From the NCBI GenBank assembly GCA_949287305.1, contig CASEFX010000011.1, forward strand, positions 101,903 through 165,902: a stretch of 64,000 nt of DNA. The letters run 5' to 3'. This DNA is from an uncultured Sutterella sp. GTDB taxonomy: Bacteria > Pseudomonadota > Gammaproteobacteria > Burkholderiales > Burkholderiaceae_F. Below the pieces are notes generated by a model that made no database searches, had not been told where the DNA came from, and was given only the letters and a program-made list of their open reading frames with translations. Positions 32,985 through 42,214 of this stretch are shown piece by piece (the stretch's first letter is position 1; each line of letters begins with the position of its first letter). A program made the position numbers and the translations under genes.

Positions 32985-35900
32985 TTATGAGCGATCTGCC
33001 TGAATAGTTCGAAGGATAAAGTTCGCTATGATCTCTGCACGATCATCGAGTTCACCCCGAGCGATCTTCCAGATGCGCCATTTACTGCCTGATTTGTTCT
33101 CGGATGGCGGCAGTCCTCTTGCTCGTACACCCTGGACAGACAGCACCTTAATGCTTATGCCTGTTTTGCTACTTCCTACGTCGGCGTATAGCTTCCCGCC
33201 GCAAAGAACTTGAAACTCGCATACGCTAGTCTTTTGACTCGCCAGTACTATAATCGGCATGCCGTTGGCAAGATTGTCTGTCGATCTAGTTTGAATTAGT
33301 TTCAAAAGCTTCTCCAAATCAGCCTTATCGCCGGTCGAATTGGATGGACTGGAGCGCACGGGCTTCGTCTTGCGCGGCAATGTAGGAGACGCTTTTTCCT
33401 TCTCGCTCCTCTTTTTGTGAGATTTCGACGAAGGAATCTCTGCAATGTGCCTCGTCGAAGGTGGAGGCACTTTCCGTTCTTTCGTTGATTGTGGTGCCGA
33501 TACCCTGGCTGTTAGGGCGTCTACTGTCTTTTTGTCCTCGTTTGCGACAGTCTCAATGGAGGCCGGGGTAACAACCTCAACCGTACGGTCGATTTTCGCT
33601 TTGTAAGAAGTAAGCCTAGGTTCAGTATTCACCCCTTCGACATAACGCATAGCTGCAGCGATGACACGTTGCGTTGCAGAGTCATCGATTTCAGCAGTTT
33701 CACTTTCCTCCGGATCAATCCCGCGCTCGTGTAGTGAAAGGCAAAGTCGGTCGATTGTTTCCTTCGGATTACGGAAAAATTCAGCTCCGCGAAGTCGAAC
33801 GAACCGCCAACCATTACGCTCAAGTACCGTCTGTCGTTCCATGTCATAACGGACCTGCTCCTCACCTTTGAGGAGATCTCCCCCGTGGTAGCGCTCGCCG
33901 TCGCATTCGAGCGCAACAGCATTGCCTTTGCTGCGAACGACGATGTCGATGCGGTAAGGACCGACTGCATGCTGTTGCTCGAGGTTGTAACCGCGCTCGC
34001 GAAGCGCCTTGGCTACTTGAACTTCGAATTCTGAATCGGCTTCGCGTCGGATCTGTTCCTCATCGACTTCGCCGGAATTGCATCGTTTGATCCAAGCGAA
34101 CAACCCGCGGCGAATATCGTCGTGTTTGAGTTGCGAGTCAGCATCGAACGAATGAACAACCCAGAGCTGATCCTTGGCGCGACTGACGGCGACGTTGTAG
34201 CGTTTCTTGACGCTCTCATCTACACCCTCCCCAGTCTTTCTGAGGATGTTGCCTTCTTCGCTCGAGTCGACGAGCGAAAGTATGATTACGTCGCGTTCGT
34301 CGCCCTGGAGTTCGGCGGAGCTACCACAGATGAGCTGTCGTTCTTCAATTTCACGCGGGTCGAAACTGGAGAGAATCATCGAACGAAGGCGGTTGATTTG
34401 CGTAGGGTTGCCGCTTCGCATGCATATGACACCCAAAGTTTTTCCCTCGTAAGCCGGATCGTGCGTCATCGCCTTCAGCAGATTGATCACCGCTTGGCAT
34501 TCGGCCTTGTTGAGGCCGTTTTCGGATTCGCCGTCGACGCGATAGGGTACGAGTGCAGGCCGCAGGTTTGTCGTGGAGCTGTCGCGTAGCGGTCGAATCT
34601 TCCCGTCGTATGAGAGTTCGTTACAGTAGCCGATGATGTCAGGCACACAACGGAAGTGCTCACGTAACATGCGTACAGGAAAGGCCATACTCTGGATGAT
34701 CCCGTAGAGCGAAGCTTTGGCATCGTACAGTTTGGGTTCTTTGACAACACCCTCGAGGAGCCTACGATTTATCTCTTCAACTACGTAGTCGTTTGTGCCG
34801 ACAGCGGACGGCGTCACCTGTTTGTCGTCGCCAACAACAATGATTTTCTTGCCCATGTATAGGATCGGGAGCGACGTGATATCAGCCTGCGAGGCTTCGT
34901 CAATGATGACAATGTCAAATTGCGCGTTGCTGTTGAAATTCAAGAGCGCGTCGGAAATCATCATGATCCAGATAGGCACGGCGTCCTGACACTGAGGCAA
35001 CAAGCGATTAACTTCTTGCCGAAAACTAAGAGCCCTTTTCCCATTGCCTTGAGCACGCTTCATGTAGTTTGCAAGCGTTGAGAGATTCGAGAGCATCTTG
35101 CCGTGAACGCGTTTTTTGCACTCAAGCCAGGCCTTTGACGCAGCAAGTTGTGCAGTGTTTTTTCTGAGTTTGCTCGAAAGATTCGTCGATTTCGCTTGGA
35201 GTTCTTCGATTGACTCGGACATTCGTTCCTGATAGATTCGCTCGAATTGCTTCCAGTCCCATGCGGCTTCAATATTGTCAGGAATCTTGGATCCCGTGAA
35301 GCCCGCGCGTCCTTCTTCAATTGCATCGGCCCAATCGGGCGCATAGTCACGAATTGCGGCAATGCGTCTGGTACGTTCCTCAAAGGCGTGCTTGGCCCCA
35401 GTAAGAGCCTCCAAGCGTTCGTATGCAACCTTCCAACTAGCTGGATCAAAAAGGGCGGTCTCCTGAAGTGCCTTTGCGGTTTTTGTAAGTTGAGCGAACC
35501 TCGAGAGCGAGTTCACTACATCGACGCGCCATTGCTCGATTTCCTCGAGCGCACACTCGGTCGTGCGGTATTCAGAGAGCGGAACGAGGATCTTCAGAAA
35601 GAGCGCTTCGATATAGGCGAGTTTTGCCGCTGCTCGTGTAGCGCCGACACCTGTTTGTTCGGGAAGACCTCGCACGTTGAAGCCAGACGCTTCAAGCGTC
35701 TTCAGACAGGGTTCAAAGACTTCACCTTCCCATCGAATGACGGAGGGGATGATTTGTACGTACTTCTCAGCGAGATCGCGAACAGCCTTCGGTCCGAATG
35801 TCTCCCAATTAGGCAAATCAAGACGCGCGGCGAACTTCGCCCAAAGAGACGCCGCTTTTGCTTCCTTCACCTTAAAGGCGACTTCATCACGAATCGCTTC

Positions 35901-38249
35901 GAACGCCTCTTTACACGCGGGAGCAGAGCCGTTGACACGAACCCCTTCAATAGCCCTGCACGCAGCCTTGCATTCGCTGTTAAAGCACTTCGTCCAAAGA
36001 TTAGGTTTGCCATCAGGTTCATTGTTGAGGAACCAATCGACGCCCGCCTGAATGTCATCGAAGTTGTCGCGCGAGAATTCGACGACCAGGTCACTTTCGA
36101 GGCGTAGATGATCACAAAGGCGATAGGCCTCGTCTGCAGCCTCTAGGCTTTCGGCGAGTTTTTGGTAGTGGGGGGCATAGCTATCATCTTCCAAGCATTC
36201 AAGGAGCATGCCGCGAACGAACGGGTCCGATTGAGCAAGCTCGAGAATCTTTGTGTCAGGCACATTGCGGAAGACACTTTCGAGAGCGGGGTTGCCGTTT
36301 TTCGAGGCCCGTACGCTGATGGAGTAACCTCCGGTCAGTTCATAATCGACAAAATCGTCGCCTTTTGAGTTGGTGTGGCTCCTCACCGATTCGATGGCAT
36401 CGGTCTCGCTGTTCTTGAGCTTCAAGAGTCGTTGATACTCGGCATGCATGTTCGCCATCTTCTCCGGTGTCGGGAGCTGTTCCACCGGTGGAAGTTCAAA
36501 CATGAGTTCGTTCTGTGTATCTGCAGACCAAACGCCATTCGTCTTGTAGAGTGCGTCGAGTTCTTCAACGGAAAGTGGCATCGGTCCGTCTTTGACATCG
36601 CCGGGAATCAACGGCGCGAATTCTGACTCGTGATTACGCAAATACTGCGCCAATTCCGTAAGCGAATACTGCCGCCCCTTGTAGATCGGCCCCTGTGTTT
36701 CCTTGTGACGCAAGTTAAAGATACGAGTGCGAACGATCTTCTGTTGCTCGATGATTGACTTGCGCTCTTCGCTGAGATTTTTCACTTCAACGGCAAGTTT
36801 CTCAACGGAAAGAGAAGAAAGCCGCTCGCACAGATCGTGAATTGTCTTTTCGAGATCCTTCTTGCCGTCCATCATCGACACGGAAAGCGGTTGAATCTCG
36901 GATGGAAGTTTGTCCTTCAAAACAGCGAGCGCTTTCTGCGTATGGCTTGTGACAAGCACTCGCTTCCCCTGTGCGAGGAAGTGCCCGAGAAGATTCGCGA
37001 TCGTATGAGTCTTCCCTGTTCCGGGAGGCCCCTGAACGAGAACGACGTTGTTACGCATGATTGCGCGAGCAATCGAGAGTTGATCGGTATTGGCTGGTTT
37101 CGTGAGCAGAATCTCGTTATCTTCACCAGCCGTTTCGGCCAGCGCGTTTTCAAACGTTTGTTCGCGGTTCGTTTCTTCGCAGATCGTTGGTTCTACGTCA
37201 GGGCACACGACTTCGAGAAGGTGCTCGGGAATGTCGCCAACTTCCTCAATGCGCTTTCGAATGCTCGCAATCGCCTCCTTGAGACCTGTTGGGCGAAGTT
37301 GCAACATGAGGATCGGCTCTTCCTGAATCCAAAATTTGACGCCAGAATCAACTTCTTTGAAAGATTGTTCCATCTCATGCCAACGGCAGTCGATCGAAAA
37401 ATTAACGGTCTGTCGTCGAAATGCATTCACGAGCGTCTCGTCGCCGTAGGGCAAAGGGTCTTCGTCCTTAATAAGCTCTTCGACAGATTTAAAGGCGGTA
37501 AGATCTACGTTCTCCTCAGCGAAAGACTGAAGGACTTCGGGTTGAAAGCGAGTTGCACCGCTCAAGCGCACTTCGAGAATCGGTAGATTCATCTCGGTCG
37601 AGCTGAGAATAAGTTCGAGCGGTCGCACGACAAGCGGATACCTCGCCTCGTTTTTGTTGGTCGTCAGTCGAGGGTCTGACGTGAACATGAAATTGCCGAA
37701 TACGGCTTCACTACGAAGATTTGATTCGGCCACTTTGGAGCGCAACGTCATGAAGCGGTCGAAGAGTTCGTTGCTCTTTACAACTACTCTTCGTTCTTCA
37801 AGCCATTTCGTTCGCTCTTCGAGCCATTTGATTCGGACGGGAACAAAGGGGCGAAGTGCCTGGAGAGCACGCTTCTCGGCAATGGTCTCTTCGCTGTCGC
37901 CTTCACGAATATCAACGTCGGTTTGCAACGTCAGCGAGGCGAAAGGTTCGCGCCAAGCAACTTTCCAATCGGGAGAGAGCCAATTGCCAATAACTACATC
38001 GAGAAGTTCTTCGGGCAATTTCGGGCAACTAGGAACATCGAGCTTGACAATGGAGAGAATGAGCGACGGATCTTTCGTGTTCGGGTGCAGAGCTTGGATC
38101 CCTGGAAGTGTCGCATCGATTTCAGCCAATCCGAGTTTCCAGTCGAGCGAGGAGATATTTTTCGTGACAGCGCGACGAACGCCGCTCACTTCTTCGACGA
38201 AACTGAACAGGTTGAGGACGGCGTCGCGTTGCTTCTGAGTTGTGTGCAT
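32985..38249 (-). CDS. Large SF1 (Upf1/DNA2-like) helicase fused to a Vsr/DUF559-type nuclease; candidate defence protein
   Basis: 1754 aa. Order: an N-terminal region of about 380 residues I do not recognise; Walker A VQGPPGTGKTHT (about residues 405-415) with TSHTQKALAVLKDKL; a long charged, probably coiled-coil insert (about 450-1100); Walker B FDIVIIDEASQAD (about 1110); motifs VVGDDKQVTPS, LREHFRCVPDIIGYCNE and YNVAVSRAKDQLWVVHS of the second RecA domain. A Vsr-like endonuclease domain (RIDIVVRSKGNAVALECDGERYHGG, about 1430-1455, and NGWRFVRLRGAEFF) follows. Then come a low-complexity linker and a C-terminal module of about 120 residues. SF1 helicase-Vsr fusions are known among antiviral candidates (e.g. 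DUF4011-helicase-Vsr); DUF4011 itself is not evident here. ATG at 38249 without Shine-Dalgarno; base composition differs from both neighbours. Confidence 0.85.
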   Translation of the reverse strand: MHTTQKQRDAVLNLFSFVEEVSGVRRAVTKNISSLDWKLGLAEIDATLPGIQALHPNTKDPSLILSIVKLDVPSCPKLPEELLDVVIGNWLSPDWKVAWREPFASLTLQTDVDIREGDSEETIAEKRALQALRPFVPVRIKWLEERTKWLEERRVVVKSNELFDRFMTLRSKVAESNLRSEAVFGNFMFTSDPRLTTNKNEARYPLVVRPLELILSSTEMNLPILEVRLSGATRFQPEVLQSFAEENVDLTAFKSVEELIKDEDPLPYGDETLVNAFRRQTVNFSIDCRWHEMEQSFKEVDSGVKFWIQEEPILMLQLRPTGLKEAIASIRKRIEEVGDIPEHLLEVVCPDVEPTICEETNREQTFENALAETAGEDNEILLTKPANTDQLSIARAIMRNNVVLVQGPPGTGKTHTIANLLGHFLAQGKRVLVTSHTQKALAVLKDKLPSEIQPLSVSMMDGKKDLEKTIHDLCERLSSLSVEKLAVEVKNLSEERKSIIEQQKIVRTRIFNLRHKETQGPIYKGRQYSLTELAQYLRNHESEFAPLIPGDVKDGPMPLSVEELDALYKTNGVWSADTQNELMFELPPVEQLPTPEKMANMHAEYQRLLKLKNSETDAIESVRSHTNSKGDDFVDYELTGGYSISVRASKNGNPALESVFRNVPDTKILELAQSDPFVRGMLLECLEDDSYAPHYQKLAESLEAADEAYRLCDHLRLESDLVVEFSRDNFDDIQAGVDWFLNNEPDGKPNLWTKCFNSECKAACRAIEGVRVNGSAPACKEAFEAIRDEVAFKVKEAKAASLWAKFAARLDLPNWETFGPKAVRDLAEKYVQIIPSVIRWEGEVFEPCLKTLEASGFNVRGLPEQTGVGATRAAAKLAYIEALFLKILVPLSEYRTTECALEEIEQWRVDVVNSLSRFAQLTKTAKALQETALFDPASWKVAYERLEALTGAKHAFEERTRRIAAIRDYAPDWADAIEEGRAGFTGSKIPDNIEAAWDWKQFERIYQERMSESIEELQAKSTNLSSKLRKNTAQLAASKAWLECKKRVHGKMLSNLSTLANYMKRAQGNGKRALSFRQEVNRLLPQCQDAVPIWIMMISDALLNFNSNAQFDIVIIDEASQADITSLPILYMGKKIIVVGDDKQVTPSAVGTNDYVVEEINRRLLEGVVKEPKLYDAKASLYGIIQSMAFPVRMLREHFRCVPDIIGYCNELSYDGKIRPLRDSSTTNLRPALVPYRVDGESENGLNKAECQAVINLLKAMTHDPAYEGKTLGVICMRSGNPTQINRLRSMILSSFDPREIEERQLICGSSAELQGDERDVIILSLVDSSEEGNILRKTGEGVDESVKKRYNVAVSRAKDQLWVVHSFDADSQLKHDDIRRGLFAWIKRCNSGEVDEEQIRREADSEFEVQVAKALRERGYNLEQQHAVGPYRIDIVVRSKGNAVALECDGERYHGGDLLKGEEQVRYDMERQTVLERNGWRFVRLRGAEFFRNPKETIDRLCLSLHERGIDPEESETAEIDDSATQRVIAAAMRYVEGVNTEPRLTSYKAKIDRTVEVVTPASIETVANEDKKTVDALTARVSAPQSTKERKVPPPSTRHIAEIPSSKSHKKRSEKEKASPTLPRKTKPVRSSPSNSTGDKADLEKLLKLIQTRSTDNLANGMPIIVLASQKTSVCEFQVLCGGKLYADVGSSKTGISIKVLSVQGVRARGLPPSENKSGSKWRIWKIARGELDDRAEIIANFILRTIQADRS

Positions 38250-38387
38250 AGGGGAAAACCGGCGTGAAGCATGAGTTTCCGCCGATACGCTTTCCGCGGA
38301 GCGCCTCGGCGGACGCTCGTTCTTGATGCGTTTCTTCGGGACGGGTTACTTGTGGACCTCTTATGTCGCTTCCCGATCGAGTCTTGC

Positions 38388-38393
38388 ATTATA
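38388..38393 (-). promoter_or_regulatory. Possible -10 box for the helicase gene
   Basis: TATAAT on the minus strand, about 140 bases before the start codon. The hexamer at 17-bp spacing (GGGTGA) is a poor -35, so this rests on the -10 alone. Confidence 0.35.
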
Positions 38394-38790
38394 CCGAACG
38401 CTTTGGCTACTCACCCAGCATAAGCAATGTGCCGATAAGAGCTACACCTAGAGTTTTGTGTGGCGCCTTTCGGAGTTTGTGATTGCTTGTGCAGATCTGC
38501 CAAGTCACCCACTTTATTATCTGCCGTTGCACAGCTTTACACACTGACGGAGTACTAATTTAGGGAGCGCAATGGGCTGTTGGGTTTCGTATGAGGCGAG
38601 GGGATGTATAGCCTATCCCAGAAAAGTCATTGCCTCGCGCACGGAAGAACGAACTCTCTGACAGTTGGGGTTTTTAGTGATGCGGATGAGCGGTCTCAGT
38701 GGCATGAAATGGTTGGCGAGCTTGGTGTTCGTTCATTGAATGAAAGTTTTTCTTCTGAGCCTTCCCCTTTTTTCGTCCCGTTCGTATAGA
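38394..38790. other. Right flank of the helicase island
   Basis: About 400 A/T-richer bases between the helicase promoter region and the SRP RNA promoter. Short ORFs exist (e.g. 61 codons at 38604) but lack a ribosome-binding site and any recognisable sequence. No repeat matching the left flank was found. TATAGA at 38786-38791 is a likely -10 for ffs. Confidence 0.35.
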
Positions 38791-38798
38791 ATTAGCGC

Positions 38799-38898
38799 CT
38801 TGGCGGGTCCCCTCGCATGCCGCCTCCGGCAATCTGGTCAGGTCAGGAATGAAGCAGCCACACTGGAGTAGCGACAGTGCCGAGGAAAAGGCTCGCCA
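38799..38898 (+). ncRNA. ffs: Signal recognition particle RNA, small bacterial type (4.5S)
   Basis: Contains the SRP domain IV signature GGTCAGGTCAGGAATGAAGC followed by AGCC, with the GGAA tetraloop. Outer arms pair: GGCGGG...CCTCGCA near 38802-38816 with TGCCGAGG...GCTCGCC near 38878-38897, then a T-rich stretch (ATTTTCTTTT). TATAGA about ten bases upstream gives a promoter. It binds Ffh and targets nascent membrane proteins. Ends are accurate to a few bases. Confidence 0.85.
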
Positions 38899-39044
38899 TT
38901 TTCTTTTCTGCATTCCCGTCCTCCTGTCCTCCCGGTTATTCCTCTCACTTTCGCACGCCCCGCGCTCTTTTCCTCCCTTCTCTCCGATCCCGCGGATCCG
39001 TTAGACTTGAGCATTCGGACCCATCCCGACGCTCGACCCTGACC

Positions 39045-39725
39045 ATGCTTAACCTTTCCCTCTACTCCCTTTTTGTGATTACCTCCGTCATGACCGTGGC
39101 GACGCCGGGACCGGGCGTTCTGATGACGCTCATGAAGTCGATCGGCTTCGGGTTCCGGGGAGCGATCTGGACGATCTGCGGTACGGCGACGGGGGCGCTC
39201 ATCATGTCGGCCATTTCGGCGACGGGTGTGGGATTGGTTTTGCGCGCATCGCCCGACGCGTACGCGCTCCTGCGAGTGGTGGGAGCGGCCTACATGATCT
39301 GGCTCGGCATCAAGAACTGGCGCGTGCGCACGATGAGTCTCGAGAGCGCTCTGCGCGGCTCGAAGCATCGGGCGATCGCCAGCGGCGCGCCCGTCGAGGG
39401 CGAAATCCGGCGCTTACCCTTCTTCATGGAGGGCATCACGCTGCAGATGACGAACCCGATGCTCATCATGTTCTTCGTGTCGCTCTTTCCGCAGTTCATC
39501 GACCCGAAGCTTTCCTACGGCGCGCAGTACGGCATTCTGGCCGCGACCTACGGGATCCTCATTCTTGCGATCCATTCGGGCTACAGCTTCGTGACGTCGC
39601 GCTTCCGGGGCTTCCTCTCGAGCGAGCGCATGTCGCGCCTCATCTACCGCATCGGCGGGTCGATCTTCATCGTTCTCGCCCTCAAGGTGCTCTGGGACGT
39701 CTACGTCTCGCTTTCGGCCGCGTGA
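39045..39725 (+). CDS. LysE/RhtB-family amino acid exporter
   Basis: 226 aa from the ATG at 39045; upstream in-frame sequence is the SRP RNA and cannot be coding. Six hydrophobic segments; the family motif ATPGPGVLMTLMKS lies in the first helix region and GAAYMIWLGIKNWR in the middle. These inner-membrane carriers export amino acids such as lysine, threonine or homoserine lactone; specificity cannot be read from sequence. It lies directly after ffs and 84 bases before the GNAT gene. Confidence 0.9.
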   Translation: MLNLSLYSLFVITSVMTVATPGPGVLMTLMKSIGFGFRGAIWTICGTATGALIMSAISATGVGLVLRASPDAYALLRVVGAAYMIWLGIKNWRVRTMSLESALRGSKHRAIASGAPVEGEIRRLPFFMEGITLQMTNPMLIMFFVSLFPQFIDPKLSYGAQYGILAATYGILILAIHSGYSFVTSRFRGFLSSERMSRLIYRIGGSIFIVLALKVLWDVYVSLSAA

Positions 39726-39809
39726 GCCTTCGGGTTTTCCGGGGCGCTTCGCGCGCAAACGCCATCCCGCCCGTGTAATATCTAACGACCGCAACGCAAG
39801 GGAAACGTC

Positions 39810-40313
39810 ATGGCCTTTGAGATACGCAACGCCCGTCCCGAAGACTGCGAAGTCATTCGGGACATGATTTTCGAGCTCGCCCGCTACGAGCGGCTCGAGT
39901 CCGCCTGCAAGGCGAGCCGCGGAAAGATCGAACGCGAACTTTTCGGTCCGAACCCCGTCATCCGGTGCGTCCTCGGCTGGGAAATCGACGAAGCGACCGG
40001 GCGGGAGGAACCCGTGGCGTTTGCGCTCTATTTCTTCAATTTCTCGACTTTCCTCACAAAGCGCGGCCTCTATCTCGAGGATCTGTTCGTGCGGCCGCAG
40101 GCCCGCCGCCGCGGCTACGGGCGCAGGATCATGCATCACCTGGCGAAGACGGCGCTCGAACTCGACTGCGGCCGCTTCGAGTGGACGGTGCTCGACTGGA
40201 ATCAGCCCGCCATCGACTTTTATGAAAAACTCGGCGCCCGTCTGCAGGAAGACTGGCGCATCTGCCGACTCGAAGGCGAGGCCCTTCGTGCGGCCGGACT
40301 GACAAACGCATGA
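39810..40313 (+). CDS. GNAT N-acetyltransferase, diamine/thialysine acetyltransferase-like
   Basis: 167 aa. Acetyl-CoA-binding loop QARRRGYGRRIM (residues about 100-111; consensus R/QxxGxG/A), LYLEDLFVRP preceding strand, and the C-terminal DWNQPAIDFYEKLGA. The whole pattern (IRNARPEDCEVI start, SFLTKRGLYLEDLFV) is like SAT1/thialysine acetyltransferases, so a diamine, polyamine or lysine analogue is the likely acceptor. ATG at 39810 with AAGGGAAA upstream. Its TGA overlaps the dnaX ATG (ATGA at 40310-40313), so the two are translationally coupled. Confidence 0.87.
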   Translation: MAFEIRNARPEDCEVIRDMIFELARYERLESACKASRGKIERELFGPNPVIRCVLGWEIDEATGREEPVAFALYFFNFSTFLTKRGLYLEDLFVRPQARRRGYGRRIMHHLAKTALELDCGRFEWTVLDWNQPAIDFYEKLGARLQEDWRICRLEGEALRAAGLTNA

Positions 40314-41668
40314 GTACGTATCAGGTTTTGGCGCGCAAGTGGCGCCCGCACAATTTCCAAACGATCGTCGGTCAGGATCACGTCGTGACGGCCCTGACGC
40401 GGGCGCTTGCCGAAAAACGCCTGCACCACGCCTATCTCTTCACGGGAACGCGCGGCGTCGGGAAGACCACGATCTCGCGCATCTTCGCCAAGGCGCTCAA
40501 CTGTCAGGGCGCCGACGGCAAGGGGGACGTCACGCCCGAACCCTGCGGCGTGTGTCCGGCCTGCCGCGCGATCGACGAGGGGCGCTTCAGCGACTACATC
40601 GAGATGGACGCGGCGAGCAACCGCTCGGTCGAAGACATGACGGCGCTTCTCGAGCGAGCGATGTACGCGCCGACCGAGGGCCGCTACAAGGTCTACATGA
40701 TTGACGAAGTGCACATGCTCTCGACGACGGCCTTCAACGCGATGCTCAAGACCCTCGAGGAGCCGCCCGAATACGTGAAGTTCATCCTCGCGACGACGGA
40801 TCCGCAGAAGGTGCCGATCACGGTGCTCTCGCGCTGTCTGCAGTTCAACCTGCGCAACATGACGCCGAGCGGCATCGTCTCGCATATGTCGCACATTCTC
40901 GACACCGAAGGCGTGGCCTACGAAACGGGCGCGCTTCGGCTCCTCGCCCAGGGCGCCCGCGGCTCCATGCGCGACGGCCTCTCGCTTCTGGACCAGGCGA
41001 TCGCGTACTGCGCGTCGGGCGTCACCGAGCGCGAAGTGCGCGACATGCTCGGCATGAGCGGGACGGAACTCCTCTCCGAGCTCTTTGACCGTCTTCTTGC
41101 GGGCGACGCCCGTGGTCTGATGGGCGTTGCCGACGAGATGCTCGCGCAGAGCCTGAGTTTCGCGCAGGTCCTGCGCGACCTCGCGGGCGTCGTGCACCGC
41201 GCGGCGCTCGTGCAGCGCGTTTCCGAAGCCGTGAGCGAAGACGATCCCGAGTGCGCGCTCGTTCGCCGTTTGGCCAAGGACTGCGCGCCCGAAGAAATCC
41301 AGCTTCTCTACCAGATTCTGATTCACGGGCGAAACGATCTTTCGCTCGCGCCCGACGAATACGCGGGCTTCACGATGACGCTGTTGCGCATGCTCGCCTT
41401 TAAGCCCGCGGGCCTCAAGACGGCGCACGTGTCCGAAAGAAAGGCGCAGGCCGCTTCGTCCGAACCCGAGGCGCGGGCTCCCGAATCCGTCGCCGCGGCG
41501 CCCGCGAGACCCGTTGCGCCTCCGAAGCCCGAGCCGGCGCCCAAACCGGCGCCCGCCCCCATGCCTTCGGGCGTGCAGGCCGTGGGCGCCTCGTCGGGGC
41601 TCCCGCCCATTGAGCGCGCGCCGATGCCCGAGGAGCTTCCTCCCTGGGGGGAGCCTGACGCCGGTTGA
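40310..41668 (+). CDS. dnaX: DNA polymerase III gamma (zero-frame product of dnaX)
   Basis: 452 aa in the uninterrupted frame. AAA+ clamp-loader ATPase: N-terminal TYQVLARKWRPHNFQTIVGQ, Walker A TRGVGKTTIS (about residue 46), four-Cys zinc module (C-x..-CGVCPACRA), Walker B YKVYMIDEVHML, sensor 1 LATTDPQKVP, SRC arginine finger in VLSRCLQF, then the collar domain and a Pro/Ala-rich linker. It ends at TGA 41666-41668 inside the linker. E. coli gamma is 431 aa and is also cut in this linker. The tau-specific domain continues downstream in another frame, see next entries. Overlaps the GNAT stop by four bases. Confidence 0.93.
   Translation: MSTYQVLARKWRPHNFQTIVGQDHVVTALTRALAEKRLHHAYLFTGTRGVGKTTISRIFAKALNCQGADGKGDVTPEPCGVCPACRAIDEGRFSDYIEMDAASNRSVEDMTALLERAMYAPTEGRYKVYMIDEVHMLSTTAFNAMLKTLEEPPEYVKFILATTDPQKVPITVLSRCLQFNLRNMTPSGIVSHMSHILDTEGVAYETGALRLLAQGARGSMRDGLSLLDQAIAYCASGVTEREVRDMLGMSGTELLSELFDRLLAGDARGLMGVADEMLAQSLSFAQVLRDLAGVVHRAALVQRVSEAVSEDDPECALVRRLAKDCAPEEIQLLYQILIHGRNDLSLAPDEYAGFTMTLLRMLAFKPAGLKTAHVSERKAQAASSEPEARAPESVAAAPARPVAPPKPEPAPKPAPAPMPSGVQAVGASSGLPPIERAPMPEELPPWGEPDAG
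41646..41651 (+). other. G6 run: probable dnaX frameshift/slippage site
   Basis: Six G in CCCTGGGGGGAGCC. Dropping one G (or a +1 move, or adding two) joins the gamma frame (PPWG) to the tau frame (SLTPVEP) and gives a product of about 596 aa. The run is in the linker, where programmed dnaX frameshifts occur in other bacteria. A sequencing or assembly indel in the homopolymer is the main alternative. Confidence 0.55.
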
Positions 41669-42101
41669 GCCGCTCCCCGAGGTCCCGAGACCGCCGGTCG
41701 TGACGGGACCGCTCAACTGGCGAAAAGTCATCGAGGGAGCCGGGCTCGAGGGCCCGATCCTCATGGTCGCGACGATGGGCGAACCGCTCGAACTCACGGG
41801 CGAGAGCCTGCGCCTTCGCATTCCGGTGGCGGCCTTCGCCACCGAGGCGAACCGCGCGGCGCTCGCCGATTCGCTCTCCACGTATTTCGGCACGGCCTTC
41901 CGCGTCATCTTCGAGGTGGGCAGGGTCGAGACCGTCACCGTGGCCGAATCGATTCGGCAGGAACGTGAAGAGGCGAGAAGGGCGCTTGTCGAAGCCTTCC
42001 GCAACGACCCGGTCGTCAAGGAGGTGATTCGACTCACCGGCGCCGAAATCGACGAATCCTCCATCCGTGCGCTCACTCCCGAAGAGGAGCCGCGGAAATA
42101 A
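41652..42101 (+). CDS. dnaX: dnaX tau-specific C-terminal domain (frame-shifted part)
   Basis: About 149 codons in the +1 frame relative to the gamma reading. After a short Pro-rich stretch the sequence GPLNWRKVIEGAGLEGP, LRIPVAAFATEANRAALADSLS and FRVIFEVGRVETVTVAESI has the look of the tau domain V that binds the polymerase alpha subunit. It ends RALTPEEEPRK. It has no start codon or ribosome-binding site of its own at the junction, so it is expressed only through a shift in dnaX, or the gene is damaged. Confidence 0.75.
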   Translation, partial: SLTPVEPLPEVPRPPVVTGPLNWRKVIEGAGLEGPILMVATMGEPLELTGESLRLRIPVAAFATEANRAALADSLSTYFGTAFRVIFEVGRVETVTVAESIRQEREEARRALVEAFRNDPVVKEVIRLTGAEIDESSIRALTPEEEPRK

Positions 42102-42214
42102 CCGATTCCCCGGGCGGGGCAATGCTACAATGCCTGCCTTTGGGTCCCGCGTCGGGCCCGGGAAATCTCGTCCTCCGGGACGGTAAACGAACTCATACGA
42201 AGAAGGAGCACACT

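Noticed and set aside
38604..38789. 61-codon open frame in the island flank
   Set aside because: No Shine-Dalgarno, no family resemblance, and it runs into the ffs promoter.
32451..38800. Attachment-site direct repeats around the helicase island
   Set aside because: No matching repeat of useful length was seen by eye in the two flanks, and no integrase is present.
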